Source of the DNA: Pseudomonas purpurea
GTDB lineage: Bacteria; Pseudomonadota; Gammaproteobacteria; Pseudomonadales; Pseudomonadaceae
Assembly (NCBI RefSeq): GCF_039908635.1
Contig: NZ_CP150918.1
Span: 2,046,001-2,110,000, forward strand
Direction of reading: 5' to 3'
DNA: 64,000 nucleotides
The translations under genes and the position numbers were made by a program. The notes under the pieces were generated by a model. It was not told the DNA's origin. It was given only the letters and a program-made list of their open reading frames with translations, and made no database searches. How positions within the stretch are numbered: the stretch's first letter is position 1; every line of letters begins with the position of its first letter. Below, one piece after another: positions 35,484 to 44,882 of the stretch.

Positions 35484-37874
35484 ATGTCGTTGCAAGCCGT
35501 CCGCCCGAAGATCCTGGGCTTTATCAGCGAAGATGTTTCGGCCTGGCTGGTCGCTCTGTTGGTATTGCTGGCCGGGGGCATTCTCACGGGGTTGCTCGCC
35601 TGGGCGACCCTCAATCTGTTCCAGCACCAGTTGCGACAACGCTTTCAACTGCTTGCCAGCGAACGCTACAGCCGTATCGAAGAACGCTTTCAGGACCAGG
35701 AGCAACGCCTGGACAGCCTGCGGCGTTTCTTTGTCAATTCAGGTGTGGTCACACGTCAGGAATTCGATGGTTACGCCAAACCGCTGCTGCGCCGCACTCA
35801 GGCCTATGCCTGGGCTCCTCGGGTCAGTCGCACCGAGCGACCGGCATTCGAGGCGAGGGTGCGGGAACAGGGTTTGGGGGACTTCAGCATTCGTGACTTG
35901 AACGTCGCCGGCGAGTTGCAAGTGGCCGGTGAGCGCGATGAGTACGTCCCTGTGCTCTTCAGCCAGACGCAAAGCCACCTTGGTTCTCCTTTGGGTTACG
36001 ACCTGCTTGCCCAACCCCAGCGCCGTTCGACGCTCGAGCGGGCGCGTTCCCACGGCAGTCTCGCGGTCTCGCAGCCCATGCACCTGGTGGGTGTCGATCA
36101 GGCCTACGCCCGCGGTGTGCTGCTGGTGGCGCCGGTCAGTGCGCGTGAGGCGGCGACAACCGCGCCGTATGGCTATGTCATCGCGGTCATCAGCCTGCGG
36201 CAATTGGTGGCCGACGGCTTGCCTGAGCAGAGTCACGACAACCTCTCGGTGCGCATCCTGGACCTGTCCACCGGGGAACAGCACGAAGTGCTGTACGCGT
36301 CGGTCAATCCGCCAGCCTCCAGCAGTTTGCTGACGGCGCGCTTGTTGCGCTTGGGCGATCACGATTATCAAGTGGATATCCGCCCGAGCGCTGCATTCAT
36401 GCAGACCAACCATTCTTCGGTGGCCAGCCTGGTAGTGCTCGGCGCGCTCTTGAGCCTGCTGCTCAGCGTGTTGCTCTATGTGCTGGTCAGCCAGCGTCAG
36501 CGAGCGTTGAAGCTGGTGGAGCAACGCACCCAGGAGCTGCGCGCCCGTGAGCAAGAACTGCGTGGCACCCACGGGCAATTGCGCAGCGTGCTGGATGCGG
36601 CGACCCAGGTGGCGATCATCGCGACGGACCTGCACGGCGTGATCAGCACTTTCAACGCCGGCGCCGAGCAGATGCTGGGCTACCGCACTGGCGAAGTGCT
36701 GGGGCACATGACACTGGAAAACCTGCACCTGCCCAGAGAGCTCGAAGCACGGGCCAGAGAGCTGAGCGAACGCTACGGCAAGCCGATTTCGAGCGCTCAG
36801 GCCATGCTGGTCGAAGAAGGTGAGCAGGACGGCCATGAGGCGCGGGAATGGACGTTGGTTCGGCATGACGGCAGTCATCTGGCGGTGAACATGCTGACCA
36901 CGCCGGTGCTGGATGAGCATGGTTTGTGGGTCGGGCACCTGGCGATCTGTATCGACATCACCGAGCGCAAGCGGGTGCACGAGGCGCTGGCAGCGCGTGA
37001 CCTGCTGCTCAAGAAACTCAGTGCCCATGTGCCCGGCGGGATCTATCAATGCAAGATGGAGTTCGGCGGTCGTTTCAGCGTGATTTACGCCAGCGACGGT
37101 ATTCGTGAAATCTACGAACTTGAGCCGGATGTGTTGCTGATGAACGCCGAAGCGATCTTCGCCCGTATTCACCCGCAAGATGTGTCCCGCGTGCGCGCCT
37201 CGATTCGCACCTCGGCAAACACGCTCAGCCCTTGGCGCGAGGAGTACCGCGTGCAATTGCCGCAGCGCGGTTTGCGCTGGGTGCGGGGTGAGGCCACGCC
37301 GGAGGAACTGCCGGGCGGTGGCGTGTTGTGGCATGGCTATATTTCCGACATTTCCGATTTGAAGCGGGTCGAGGAGGAGCTGCGCGCCTTGTCGGTGACC
37401 GACGCCCTGACCGGCATTCACAATCGGCGTTATTTCCAGGAGCGCCTGACCACCGAAATGGCCCGGGTCGAGCGCGCGGGCGGTGAGCTGGCGGTGATCA
37501 TGCTCGACATCGATCACTTCAAACGCATCAACGACCAGCATGGTCACGCGGTGGGCGACCGGGTGCTCAAGGCTGTTTGCGAGCGCATTGGCCATCGTCT
37601 GCGGCGTACCGATGTGTTCTGTCGTCTGGGCGGCGAGGAGTTCATGGTGCTGTGCCCGGACAGCGACGCACAGCAGGCGCATACCCTCGCGACAGAGTTG
37701 TGGCAGGGGCTGCGCAGTGCGCCGATTGACGAGGTCGGGATCGTTACGGCCAGTTTCGGGATCGCTGGCTGGCGTGCCGGGGAGGGCGCGGACGGGCTGT
37801 TGCTACGGGCGGATTCCGGGGTGTACGCGGCGAAACAGGCGGGCCGGGATCGGGTCGAGGCGCAACTGAACTAG
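35484..37874 (+). CDS. CHASE-PAS-PAS-GGDEF membrane diguanylate cyclase
   Basis: A 796-residue sensor. TM1 is at about 15-37 (WLVALLVLLAGGILTGLLAW) and a periplasmic CHASE domain at about 60-290. TM2 is at about 312-335 (VASLVVLGALLSLLLSVLLYV). A coiled segment precedes PAS 1 (about 365-490) and PAS 2 (about 505-625). The C-terminal GGDEF domain (about 635-795) reads RLGGEEFMVLCPDS, an active-type GGEEF, with the RxxD inhibitory site (RRTD) five residues before it. It should make cyclic di-GMP in response to an external signal sensed by CHASE. The ligand is unknown. No partner gene is adjacent. Confidence 0.92.
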   Translation: MSLQAVRPKILGFISEDVSAWLVALLVLLAGGILTGLLAWATLNLFQHQLRQRFQLLASERYSRIEERFQDQEQRLDSLRRFFVNSGVVTRQEFDGYAKPLLRRTQAYAWAPRVSRTERPAFEARVREQGLGDFSIRDLNVAGELQVAGERDEYVPVLFSQTQSHLGSPLGYDLLAQPQRRSTLERARSHGSLAVSQPMHLVGVDQAYARGVLLVAPVSAREAATTAPYGYVIAVISLRQLVADGLPEQSHDNLSVRILDLSTGEQHEVLYASVNPPASSSLLTARLLRLGDHDYQVDIRPSAAFMQTNHSSVASLVVLGALLSLLLSVLLYVLVSQRQRALKLVEQRTQELRAREQELRGTHGQLRSVLDAATQVAIIATDLHGVISTFNAGAEQMLGYRTGEVLGHMTLENLHLPRELEARARELSERYGKPISSAQAMLVEEGEQDGHEAREWTLVRHDGSHLAVNMLTTPVLDEHGLWVGHLAICIDITERKRVHEALAARDLLLKKLSAHVPGGIYQCKMEFGGRFSVIYASDGIREIYELEPDVLLMNAEAIFARIHPQDVSRVRASIRTSANTLSPWREEYRVQLPQRGLRWVRGEATPEELPGGGVLWHGYISDISDLKRVEEELRALSVTDALTGIHNRRYFQERLTTEMARVERAGGELAVIMLDIDHFKRINDQHGHAVGDRVLKAVCERIGHRLRRTDVFCRLGGEEFMVLCPDSDAQQAHTLATELWQGLRSAPIDEVGIVTASFGIAGWRAGEGADGLLLRADSGVYAAKQAGRDRVEAQLN

Positions 37875-37880
37875 GTTCCT

Positions 37881-37979
37881 TGTGGGAGCGAGCCCGCTCG
37901 CGATAGCGGTCAGTCACATCATTGCTGGATGTGCCGCCGTCATCGCGAGCATCGGAGCGCCGCCCGGCCCGCTCCCACA
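37881..37979. repeat. REPIN with an interrupted right arm
   Basis: The left arm TGTGGGAGCGAGCCCGCTCG is intact. The right arm is split: ATCGCGAGC, then about 17 unrelated bases, then CGCTCCCACA. It lies between the convergent cyclase and dacB genes. Confidence 0.7.
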
Positions 37980-38007
37980 TTGGATCTTCGGTGTCTGGAC
38001 GTTCGGC

Positions 38008-39468
38008 TTACAGCGCCGAAGCGGTTGCCGCCAGTTTCGGCTGGCGATACAGGTCCAGCAGCACCTGATCGAGTACCGAGGACGCGCCAAACGGTTTTGG
38101 ATCGTTGAGGATCGCTACCACCGCCCATGTGTTGCCGTTGCTGTCGCGACTGTAGCCTGCGATGGCGCGCACGGTGTTCAGGGTGCCGGTCTTGATGTGG
38201 GCTTCACCGGCCATGGCGGTGCGCTTGAGGCGCTTGCGCATGGTGCCGTCCATGCCGGCAATCGGCATCGAGCTGACGAACTCGGCCGAGTACGGGCTTC
38301 TCCAGGCCGCTTGCAGCAGGCCGGCCATTTCACGGGCGCTGACGCGTTCGGCGCGCGACAGGCCGGAGCCGTTCTCCATCACCAGGTGAGGCGAGGTGAT
38401 GCCTTTCTTCGCCAGCCACTGGCGCACCACGCGCTGCGCGGCTTTGGCGTCGTCGCCGTCGGCGTCATTGCGGTACTGCGCGCCCAGGCTCAGGAACAAC
38501 TGCTGGGCCATGGTGTTGTTGCTGTACTTGTTGATGTCGCGGATGACTTCCGCCAGGTCTGGCGAGAAGGCGCGGGCCAGGACCTTGGCGTCTTTCGGCA
38601 CGCTGGCCAGTCGGTCCTTGCCCTGGATGCTGCCGCCCAGTTCCTGCCAGATTGCACGCACGGCACCGGCGGTGTAGGTGGCGTGATCGAGCAGCGACAG
38701 GTAGGTCTGGGAGCTGCAACCATCGCCCAATTGGCCGTTGACCGTCACGGTCACGCCGCCATCGGCCTGGGTCACCGGGTTGTAGCGAACATCGCCGGCG
38801 CATTGCTTGGAGTTGATGGCCTTGACCTGGTTATCGATGTGGATGCTGGCGATCGGCGGCTCGACCGATACCAGCACTCGACCCGAATCGTTGCGCGCCA
38901 CAAAGCGCAGGGCCTTGAGGTTGACCATCAGCGAGTCGGGTTTGACCAGGAAGGGTTTGTTCTCGTCATTGCCGTCGTCATTGAACTCGGGCAGTTGCGG
39001 TTGCACGAAGAAGTTGCGGTCCAGCATCAGGTCGCCGGTGACCTGGCGCACGCCATTGGCCCGCAGGTCACGCATCAGCAGCCAGAGTTTTTCCATGTTC
39101 AGCTTGGGGTCGCCGCCGCCCTTGAGGTACAGGTTGCCGTTCAGGATGCCGCCGCTGAGGGTGCCGTCGGTGTAGAACTCGGTTTTCCACTGGTGATTGG
39201 GACCGAGCATTTCCAGCGCCGCGTAGGTGGTGACCAGCTTCATCGTGGAGGCCGGGTTGACCGACACGTCCGCGTTGAAAATGGTCGGGGTGCCGGGGCC
39301 GTTGAGCGGGATCATCACCAGCGACAGGGCGCTGTCCTGCAGCTTGCTGGCCTTGAGGGCCTGTTGAACCTTGGGTGACAACGCGGTGTTGATCGGGGCG
39401 GCAGAAAGGGGCAGGGCCAGGGGCAGAAGAAGGCTGGCCAGGAACAATGGACGCAAAGATTTGATCAT
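38008..39468 (-). CDS. dacB: D-alanyl-D-alanine carboxypeptidase/endopeptidase (PBP4 type)
   Basis: A 486-residue periplasmic peptidase S13. The signal peptide (LFLASLLLPLALPLSAA, cleavage near residue 25) leads into the catalytic domain. The SxxK nucleophile is in NPASTMKLVTTYAALE (about 75), SxN in KYSNNTMAQQLF, and KTG in HIKTGTLNTVRAIAGY. An inserted domain between SxxK and SxN is present, as in class C PBPs. It trims pentapeptides and cleaves cross-links in peptidoglycan. It is a single-gene unit after rlmKL, an arrangement also seen in P. aeruginosa apart from the cyclase. Confidence 0.95.
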   Translation of the reverse strand: MIKSLRPLFLASLLLPLALPLSAAPINTALSPKVQQALKASKLQDSALSLVMIPLNGPGTPTIFNADVSVNPASTMKLVTTYAALEMLGPNHQWKTEFYTDGTLSGGILNGNLYLKGGGDPKLNMEKLWLLMRDLRANGVRQVTGDLMLDRNFFVQPQLPEFNDDGNDENKPFLVKPDSLMVNLKALRFVARNDSGRVLVSVEPPIASIHIDNQVKAINSKQCAGDVRYNPVTQADGGVTVTVNGQLGDGCSSQTYLSLLDHATYTAGAVRAIWQELGGSIQGKDRLASVPKDAKVLARAFSPDLAEVIRDINKYSNNTMAQQLFLSLGAQYRNDADGDDAKAAQRVVRQWLAKKGITSPHLVMENGSGLSRAERVSAREMAGLLQAAWRSPYSAEFVSSMPIAGMDGTMRKRLKRTAMAGEAHIKTGTLNTVRAIAGYSRDSNGNTWAVVAILNDPKPFGASSVLDQVLLDLYRQPKLAATASAL

Positions 39469-39700
39469 CTGAAATAAAACCCTACAGCCGAGGGGAAAAA
39501 GACGAGGGCATGTTGAAAAGTTCCCTCAGTGGTCATGAAAGTGTCGGCATTATGCCCAAGGTATAGCGCCTTGTGCTTCAGGTGCAGTGGCTAATCCGTT
39601 ATTTTTTTACCAGTGGTAGGCGCGAGCGGCCAGAGAGTCGGGCAAACAGCGGCTTAAACTGCTAAAGTGCCGCCCGTTATTACTTATGAGGATTGTTCCA

Positions 39701-40045
39701 ATGGCGACTAACCGTTCCCAGCGTCTGCGCAAAAAACTGTGCGTCGATGAATTTCAAGAGCTGGGTTTCGAACTGAACCTGGATTTCAAAGAAGATTTGG
39801 CTGACGAAGCCATTGACGCTTTCCTCGATGCGTTCCTGAAAGAAGCCATGGAAGCAAACGGCCTGGGCTATGTTGGCGGCGACGACTTCGGTCTGGTTTG
39901 CCTGCAAAAGCGTGGCTCGGTCAGCGCAGAACAGCGCGCCGCCGTAGAAGCCTGGCTGAAAGGCCGCACCGAGCTGACCAGCGTTGAAGTCAGCCCGTTG
40001 CTGGACGTCTGGTACCCGGAAAAGCCAATCAATCCGGTAGCCTGA
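39701..40045 (+). CDS. YggL-family (DUF469) ribosome-associated protein
   Basis: A 114-residue acidic protein beginning MATNRSQRLRKKLCVDEFQE with the DUF469 pattern through FAFLKEAMEANGL-like FLDAFLKEAMEANGLGYVGGDDFG and ending WYPEKPINPVA. YggL proteins bind the 50S subunit; the molecular role is unclear. ATG 39701 is chosen over ATG 39686 because GAGG stands about 9 bp before it and the shorter form matches the family. A strong terminator follows. Confidence 0.88.
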   Translation: MATNRSQRLRKKLCVDEFQELGFELNLDFKEDLADEAIDAFLDAFLKEAMEANGLGYVGGDDFGLVCLQKRGSVSAEQRAAVEAWLKGRTELTSVEVSPLLDVWYPEKPINPVA

Positions 40046-40051
40046 TGTCAT

Positions 40052-40085
40052 AAAAAACGGCGACCCAAGGGTCGCCGTTTTTTTT
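40052..40085. terminator. Intrinsic terminator after the YggL gene
   Basis: ACGGCGACCC / GGGTCGCCGT with a 2-3 base loop has A6 before and T8 after, so it can work in both directions between convergent yggL and benE. Confidence 0.93.
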
Positions 40086-40105
40086 ATGCTCGCTCCTGCG
40101 GAGCC

Positions 40106-41296
40106 TCAGGCCTTGCGCCAGTTCAGGATCAGCAAAGTCAACACCCCCGCCACAATCCCCCAGAACGCCGAACCGATGGAAAACAGCGTCAGCCCCGATG
40201 CCGTCACCATAAAGGTAATCAGCGCTGCTTCCCGTTCCTGCACTTGCGCCATGGCAATGCTCAAGCCATTGATGATCGAACCGAACAGCGCCAGCGCGGC
40301 AATCGACAGCACCAGTTCCTTGGGCAGCGCCGCAAACAATGCTGCCAGCGTCGCGCCGAAAACCCCGGCAATCCCGTAGAAAATCCCGCACCAGACGGCA
40401 GCCGTGTAGCGCTTGTTGCGGTCTTCGTGGGCGTGCGGCCCGGTGCAGATGGCGGCGCTGATCGCCGCGAGGTTGATCCCGTGGGAGCCGAACGGCGCCA
40501 GCAACAATGAGGCGATGCCGGTGGTGGTGATCAGCGGCGAGGCCGGTACGTTGTAGCCGTCGGCGCGCAGCACGGCGATGCCGGGCATGTTCTGCGAGGT
40601 CATGGCCACCACGAACAGCGGAATGCCGATGCTGATGGTCGCCGCCAGCGAGAAGTGCGGCGTGGTCCAGACAGGCGTTGCGACTTCCAGGTGGAAACCG
40701 CTGAAGTCCAGCAAACCCATGAACCCGGCGAGCGCCGTACCGATCAGCAGCGCGCAGAGCACCGCATAGCGGGGTGACAGGCGTTTGACGACCAGGTAAG
40801 TGAAGAACATCCCCAGCACCAGGCCTGTGCGGTGCTGGGCGGCGACAAAGATCTCGCTGCCGATCTTGAACAGGATGCCCGCCAGCAATGCCGCTGCCAG
40901 CGACGCCGGGATGCGTTTGACCAGGCGCTCGAAGCTGCCGGTCATGCCACAGATCGTTACCAGGACAGCGCAGGTGATGTAGGCGCCGATGGCTTCGCCG
41001 TAGGTCACGCCCGACAGGCTGGTGATCAGCAGCGCCGCGCCGGGGGTGGACCAGGCGATGGTGATGGGGGTGCGATAGCGCAGCGACAAGCCGATCGAGC
41101 ACACCGCCATGCCGATCGAGATCGCCCAGATCCACGACGAAATCTGCCCGCTGGTCAGGCCCGCAGCCTGTCCGGCCTGGAACATCAGCACCAGTGAACT
41201 GGTGTAGCCGGTCATCATCGCAATGAAACCGGCGACGATGGCCGAGGGCGAGGTGTCGGCCAAGGGGCGGAGCTGCGTGTGCGTGGCGTCGTTCAT
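40106..41296 (-). CDS. benE: BenE-family benzoate/H+ symporter
   Basis: A 396-residue, roughly 12-helix inner-membrane protein of the BenE family: IVAGFIAMMTGYTSSLVLMFQAG, YRTPITIAWSTPGAALLITS, GIPLFVVAMTSQNMPGIAVLRADGYNVPASP and FGSHGINLAAISAAICTG are its typical blocks. It probably imports benzoate or a related aromatic or purine-like substrate. No benzoate catabolic gene is near, so the substrate is uncertain. The divergent GntR regulator and purine genes to the right may be a functional hint but are not proof. Confidence 0.88.
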   Translation of the reverse strand: MNDATHTQLRPLADTSPSAIVAGFIAMMTGYTSSLVLMFQAGQAAGLTSGQISSWIWAISIGMAVCSIGLSLRYRTPITIAWSTPGAALLITSLSGVTYGEAIGAYITCAVLVTICGMTGSFERLVKRIPASLAAALLAGILFKIGSEIFVAAQHRTGLVLGMFFTYLVVKRLSPRYAVLCALLIGTALAGFMGLLDFSGFHLEVATPVWTTPHFSLAATISIGIPLFVVAMTSQNMPGIAVLRADGYNVPASPLITTTGIASLLLAPFGSHGINLAAISAAICTGPHAHEDRNKRYTAAVWCGIFYGIAGVFGATLAALFAALPKELVLSIAALALFGSIINGLSIAMAQVQEREAALITFMVTASGLTLFSIGSAFWGIVAGVLTLLILNWRKA

Positions 41297-41343
41297 GACA
41301 ACGGTGTTCCTTGTTTATGGGAGCAAATGTGACGAGGCGCTTG

Positions 41344-41479
41344 TGTGGCGAGGGAGCTCGCTCCCGCTGGGCTGCGAAGCGGCCCCTACCCACGTAGGCA
41401 AAGCAGTGATTCAGTTAAAATGCGTTCGTAGCATTTACGACGGCTTCGCCGCCGGACGGGAGCAAGCTCCCTCGCCACA
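41344..41479. repeat. Inverted REP doublet between benE and GntR gene
   Basis: The outer arms TGTGGCGAGGGAGCTCGCTC and GAGCAAGCTCCCTCGCCACA are near inverses. The inner GCTGCGAAGCGGCC and GGCTTCGCCGCC pair is present. The rest of the 41297-41694 gap shows no coding sequence. Confidence 0.85.
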
Positions 41480-41694
41480 AAAGCGGTACTGACCACAGAT
41501 TCATGTGATCAAGCCTAAACTCAAATGTAACGGACCATTGCGATACAGCCGAGGCGACAAACAGCCGTACAGTCGTGTTGCCACCACCGGTTGTGTACAA
41601 TGTGCCCTGTTTTTTACGCGATACTTGCCAGCGACCCACTGTGCTGTCTGACAGTCACGGTCAATTCGCCGCCGTTCTCCCGACTCGAGTGCCC

Positions 41695-42459
41695 ATGAAC
41701 GAACAGTTGCAGCCCCTCAAGAAACAACCGCGAGCAGGCAAAGCCGGCCGCAGCGGAACCCAGGACGATATCGTTTATGCGCATATCTTCGAGGCCATCC
41801 TCGAACAGCGCCTGGCGCCCGGTACAAAGCTGAGCGAAGAGGCGCTGGGGGAGATTTTCGGGGTCAGCCGCACCATCATTCGCCGCGCATTATCGCGTCT
41901 GGCCCATGAAGGTGTCGTGCTGTTGCGGCCCAACCGTGGCGCCGTGGTTGCCAGCCCGAGTGTCGATGAAGCGCGTCAGGTGTTCATGGCGCGGCGTCTG
42001 GTTGAGCGGGCGATCACCGAGTTGGCGGTCGAGCACGCGACAGCGGAACAACTGGCCGAGCTGCGGCAGATGGTCAACGACGAGCGCGACAGCTTCTCCC
42101 GTGGCGATCGCGGTGCCGGTATCCGACTTTCGGGCGAATTCCACCTGAAACTGGCCGAGGCGGCGAAAAACACCCCGCTGATCAGCTTCCAGCGCAGCCT
42201 GGTGTCGCAGACGTCCTTGATCATCGCCCAGTACGAAAGCGGCAACCGCTCGCATTGTTCCTACGATGAGCACACCCAGTTGATCGATGCTATCGAGGCC
42301 CGCGACGTGACACTGGCGGTGAGCCTGATGATGCATCACATGGATCACATCGACAGCAAGCTCAACCTCGACGAAGAAAGCGCCTCGGACGATTTGCACG
42401 CCGTGTTCTCGCACCTGTTGCAAACCAAGAAGCCAGGGCGATCAACCGCCAAACTCTGA
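41695..42459 (+). CDS. GntR-family transcriptional regulator (FCD type)
   Basis: A 254-residue regulator. The GntR winged helix (about residues 25-90: YAHIFEAILEQRLAPGTKLSEEALGEIFGVSRTIIRRALSRL region) is followed by an all-helical FCD ligand domain (about 105-235) with the metal-type residues in FHLKLAEAAKNTPL and HTQLIDAIEARD. The frame is open to 41575, but ATG 41695 (MNEQLQPLKKQPRAGK) is the likely start. It faces guaD across a terminator. By position it probably regulates purine catabolism (guaD/xdh) or benE. Confidence 0.88.
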   Translation: MNEQLQPLKKQPRAGKAGRSGTQDDIVYAHIFEAILEQRLAPGTKLSEEALGEIFGVSRTIIRRALSRLAHEGVVLLRPNRGAVVASPSVDEARQVFMARRLVERAITELAVEHATAEQLAELRQMVNDERDSFSRGDRGAGIRLSGEFHLKLAEAAKNTPLISFQRSLVSQTSLIIAQYESGNRSHCSYDEHTQLIDAIEARDVTLAVSLMMHHMDHIDSKLNLDEESASDDLHAVFSHLLQTKKPGRSTAKL

Positions 42460-42476
42460 GACACCGAGTCGCGCCC

Positions 42477-42568
42477 ATCGCGAGCAAGCCCGCTCCCACA
42501 GGGTTTTGTGTTGAATGCGAATCCTGTAAACACTGAAGATCAACTGTGGGAGCGAGCTTGCTCGCGAT
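42477..42568. repeat. REPIN arms in outward order after the GntR gene
   Basis: ATCGCGAGCAAGCCCGCTCC (left, from 42477) and TGTGGGAGCGAGCTTGCTCG (right, from 42545) are inverses. Their order is opposite to the copies at 779 and 4804, so the TGTGGGAG ends face inward. Confidence 0.82.
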
Positions 42569-42585
42569 AGCGGTCTGACAGGCAA

Positions 42586-42627
42586 TAAAAAATCCCTCGC
42601 AACCTGATGGCGGCGGGGGATTTTTTT
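42586..42627. terminator. Terminator between the convergent GntR gene and guaD
   Basis: AAAAAATCCC-CGC / GCG-GGGGATTTTTTT with a 12-base interior and A and T tracts at the two sides could serve both convergent genes. Confidence 0.75.
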
Positions 42628-42639
42628 GTCTGGGGAAAC

Positions 42640-43944
42640 TTAGCGCTGATGCACCAGGTTCCCCGCGGCATAGGTCTGCAACACCGTGCGGTCATCCCCC
42701 AATGTCATCAATACAAACAACGTTTCGGCGATGTTGTTGGCTTGTTTCAGGCGATAGCTGAGCAGCGGGGTGGCGTTGTAGTCCAGCACCAGGAAGTCAG
42801 CGTCGGTGCCCGGTTGCAGGGTGCCGATCTTGTCTTCCAGGCGCAGTGCGCGGGCGCCGCCCAGGGTGGCCAGGTACAGCGATTTGAACGGACTCAGGCG
42901 TGCGCCTTGCAGCTGCATCACTTTGTAGGCTTCGTTCAGGGTGTGCAGCAGCGAGAAACTGGTGCCGCCGCCGACGTCCGTGCCCAGGCCGACGTTGACT
43001 TTGTGCTTCTCGGCCATCGGCAGGTTGAACAGGCCGCTACCGAGGAAGAAGTTCGAAGTCGGGCAGAATGCGATGGCCGAGCCGGTTTCGGCCAGGCGTG
43101 CGCACTCGTCGTCACACAGGTGCACGCCGTGAGCGAACACCGAACGCTCGCCCAGCAACTGATAGTGATCGTAGACATCCAGGTAGCCCTTGCGCTCCGG
43201 GAACAGTGCCTTGACCCATTCGATTTCCTGCAGGTTTTCACTGATGTGGGTCTGCATGTACAGGTCGGGGTACTCGGTCAGCAGTTGGCCGGCGAGGGTC
43301 AGTTGCTCCGGGGTGCTGGTCGGTGCAAAGCGTGGCGTCACCGCGTAGTGCAGGCGACCCTTGCCGTGCCAGCGCTCGATCAGCGCCTTACTTTCGACGT
43401 AGCCGGATTCGGCGGTGTCGGTCAGGTAGTCCGGGGCGTTGCGGTCCATCATCACTTTGCCGGCGATCATGCGCAGGTCGAGCTTCTGCGCGGCTTCGAA
43501 GAACGAGTCCACCGATTGCGGGTGCACGCTGCCGAATACCAGTGCGGTAGTGGTGCCGTTGCGCAGCAGTTCCTTGATGAAGATATCCGCGACTTCTTCG
43601 GCGTGGGCCTTGTCGGCAAACTGGCTTTCGCACGGGAAGGTGTAGGTGTTGAGCCAGTCCAGCAGTTGTTCGCCGTAAGCCCCGACCATGCCGGTTTGCG
43701 GCAGGTGAATGTGGGTGTCGATCAGGCCGGGGGTGATCAGCGCGTCCTGATAATGGGTGACTTGGATGTCGGCTGGCAGGCTGGCGAGCAGTTCGCTGGC
43801 CGGGCCAAGGGCACTGATCTGGCCATTTTCAATCACCAGCAGGCCATCCTCGAAATACTCGTAGGAGGCTTCGATCCCGACTTCGGCCGGATCGGCGATG
43901 CTGTGCAGGATGGCGGCGCGGTAGGCTTTGCGTGTCAAAGGCAT
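42640..43944 (-). CDS. guaD: Guanine deaminase
   Basis: A 434-residue amidohydrolase that deaminates guanine to xanthine. Metal-binding motifs are intact: IDTHIHLPQTGM (HxH, about residue 75-85), MQTHISENLQEIEW (His), FAHGVHLCDDE (His) and LGTDVGGGTSFS (Asp). Its product is the substrate of the xanthine dehydrogenase encoded next to it. It is 24 bp after xdhC, the last gene of the row xdhA-xdhB-xdhC-guaD. Confidence 0.95.
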   Translation of the reverse strand: MPLTRKAYRAAILHSIADPAEVGIEASYEYFEDGLLVIENGQISALGPASELLASLPADIQVTHYQDALITPGLIDTHIHLPQTGMVGAYGEQLLDWLNTYTFPCESQFADKAHAEEVADIFIKELLRNGTTTALVFGSVHPQSVDSFFEAAQKLDLRMIAGKVMMDRNAPDYLTDTAESGYVESKALIERWHGKGRLHYAVTPRFAPTSTPEQLTLAGQLLTEYPDLYMQTHISENLQEIEWVKALFPERKGYLDVYDHYQLLGERSVFAHGVHLCDDECARLAETGSAIAFCPTSNFFLGSGLFNLPMAEKHKVNVGLGTDVGGGTSFSLLHTLNEAYKVMQLQGARLSPFKSLYLATLGGARALRLEDKIGTLQPGTDADFLVLDYNATPLLSYRLKQANNIAETLFVLMTLGDDRTVLQTYAAGNLVHQR

Positions 43945-43968
43945 GAGGTGTTCTCAGTGTGTGGCTTT

Positions 43969-44811
43969 TTAGTTCGAAGCGTGGCTGCGGCGTGAAGCGG
44001 GCAGCAGTTTGGCAATCGGTTCGGCTTTCGCGGTGTGTTGGCCGAAATTCGCGTTATAGGTGGCGATGATTTCGCCGGCGATGGAGATGGCGATTTCCAC
44101 AGGCAATTTGCCTTTGACCTCGCCAAGGCCCATCGGACAGCGCATGCGTTGCAGCACGGCGCTGTCGAAACCGCGATCACGCAGGCGATGTTCGAACTTG
44201 ACCCGTTTGGTCTTCGAACCGATCAGGCCGAAGTAGGCAAAGTCGTTACGCTTGAGGATCGCGGCGGTGAGTTCGAGGTCGAGCTGGTGATTGTGAGTCA
44301 TGACGATGCAGTAGCTGCCGACGGGCAGGCTGTTGATTTCGTCCACCGGCTCTTCGGCGATGATTTTACGCACGCCGTCGGGGATGTGTTCGGGAAACTC
44401 GGCTTCCCGCGAGTCGATCCAGCGCACCCGGCAGGGCAGGCTGGCCAGCAGCGGCACCAGTGCGCGGCCGACGTGGCCGGCACCGAACACGGCAATTTGC
44501 GCCTGGACCTGGCCCATGGGTTCGAACAGCAACACGGTCACGCCGCCGCAACATTGGCCGAGGCTGGCGCCGAGGGTGAAGCGCTCCAGGTGGGTGTCCT
44601 GTTTGCCGCTGGCAAGCATGTCCCGGGCGACCTGCATGGCTTTGTATTCCAGGTGCCCGCCACCAATCGTGTCGAAACTCTGCGCGGCGCTGACGACCAT
44701 TTTCGAGCCGGCATTGCGCGGCGTCGAGCCGAGCTCCTCGATGATGGTCACCAACACGCAGGGCTCGCCCTGGGTTTGCAGGTCGGCGAGGGCGCTGATC
44801 CAGTTGTACAT
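43969..44811 (-). CDS. xdhC: Xanthine dehydrogenase accessory protein (Moco insertion)
   Basis: A 280-residue XdhC protein that binds and sulfurates molybdenum cofactor and delivers it to XdhB. The XdhC/CoxI N-terminal domain (EELGSTPRNAGSKMVVS, IGGGHLEYKAM) and the C-terminal Rossmann domain (VFGAGHVGRALVPLLASLPC; MTHNHQLDLEL; FGLIGSKTKRVKFEHRL) are complete. ATG 44811 follows GAGGTGAAC; an in-frame GTG two codons upstream is weaker. Confidence 0.94.
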   Translation of the reverse strand: MYNWISALADLQTQGEPCVLVTIIEELGSTPRNAGSKMVVSAAQSFDTIGGGHLEYKAMQVARDMLASGKQDTHLERFTLGASLGQCCGGVTVLLFEPMGQVQAQIAVFGAGHVGRALVPLLASLPCRVRWIDSREAEFPEHIPDGVRKIIAEEPVDEINSLPVGSYCIVMTHNHQLDLELTAAILKRNDFAYFGLIGSKTKRVKFEHRLRDRGFDSAVLQRMRCPMGLGEVKGKLPVEIAISIAGEIIATYNANFGQHTAKAEPIAKLLPASRRSHASN

Positions 44812-44846
44812 GTTCACCTCAACATCTGTGTTGTCTGTTCGGCCGT

Positions 44847-44868
44847 CATCGCGAGCTTGCTCGCGATG
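44847..44868. repeat. Single REP palindrome between xdhC and xdhB
   Basis: CATCGCGAGC / GCTCGCGATG forms one compact palindrome in the 71-bp gap. As one REP unit it may act as an mRNA stabiliser within the operon. Confidence 0.75.
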
Positions 44869-44882
44869 GCCGCGCCTCGGTC

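Noticed and set aside
40029..41393. A 454-codon frame overlapping benE on the same strand
   Set aside because: It is the alternative frame of benE; only the 396-residue frame shows the transporter helices.
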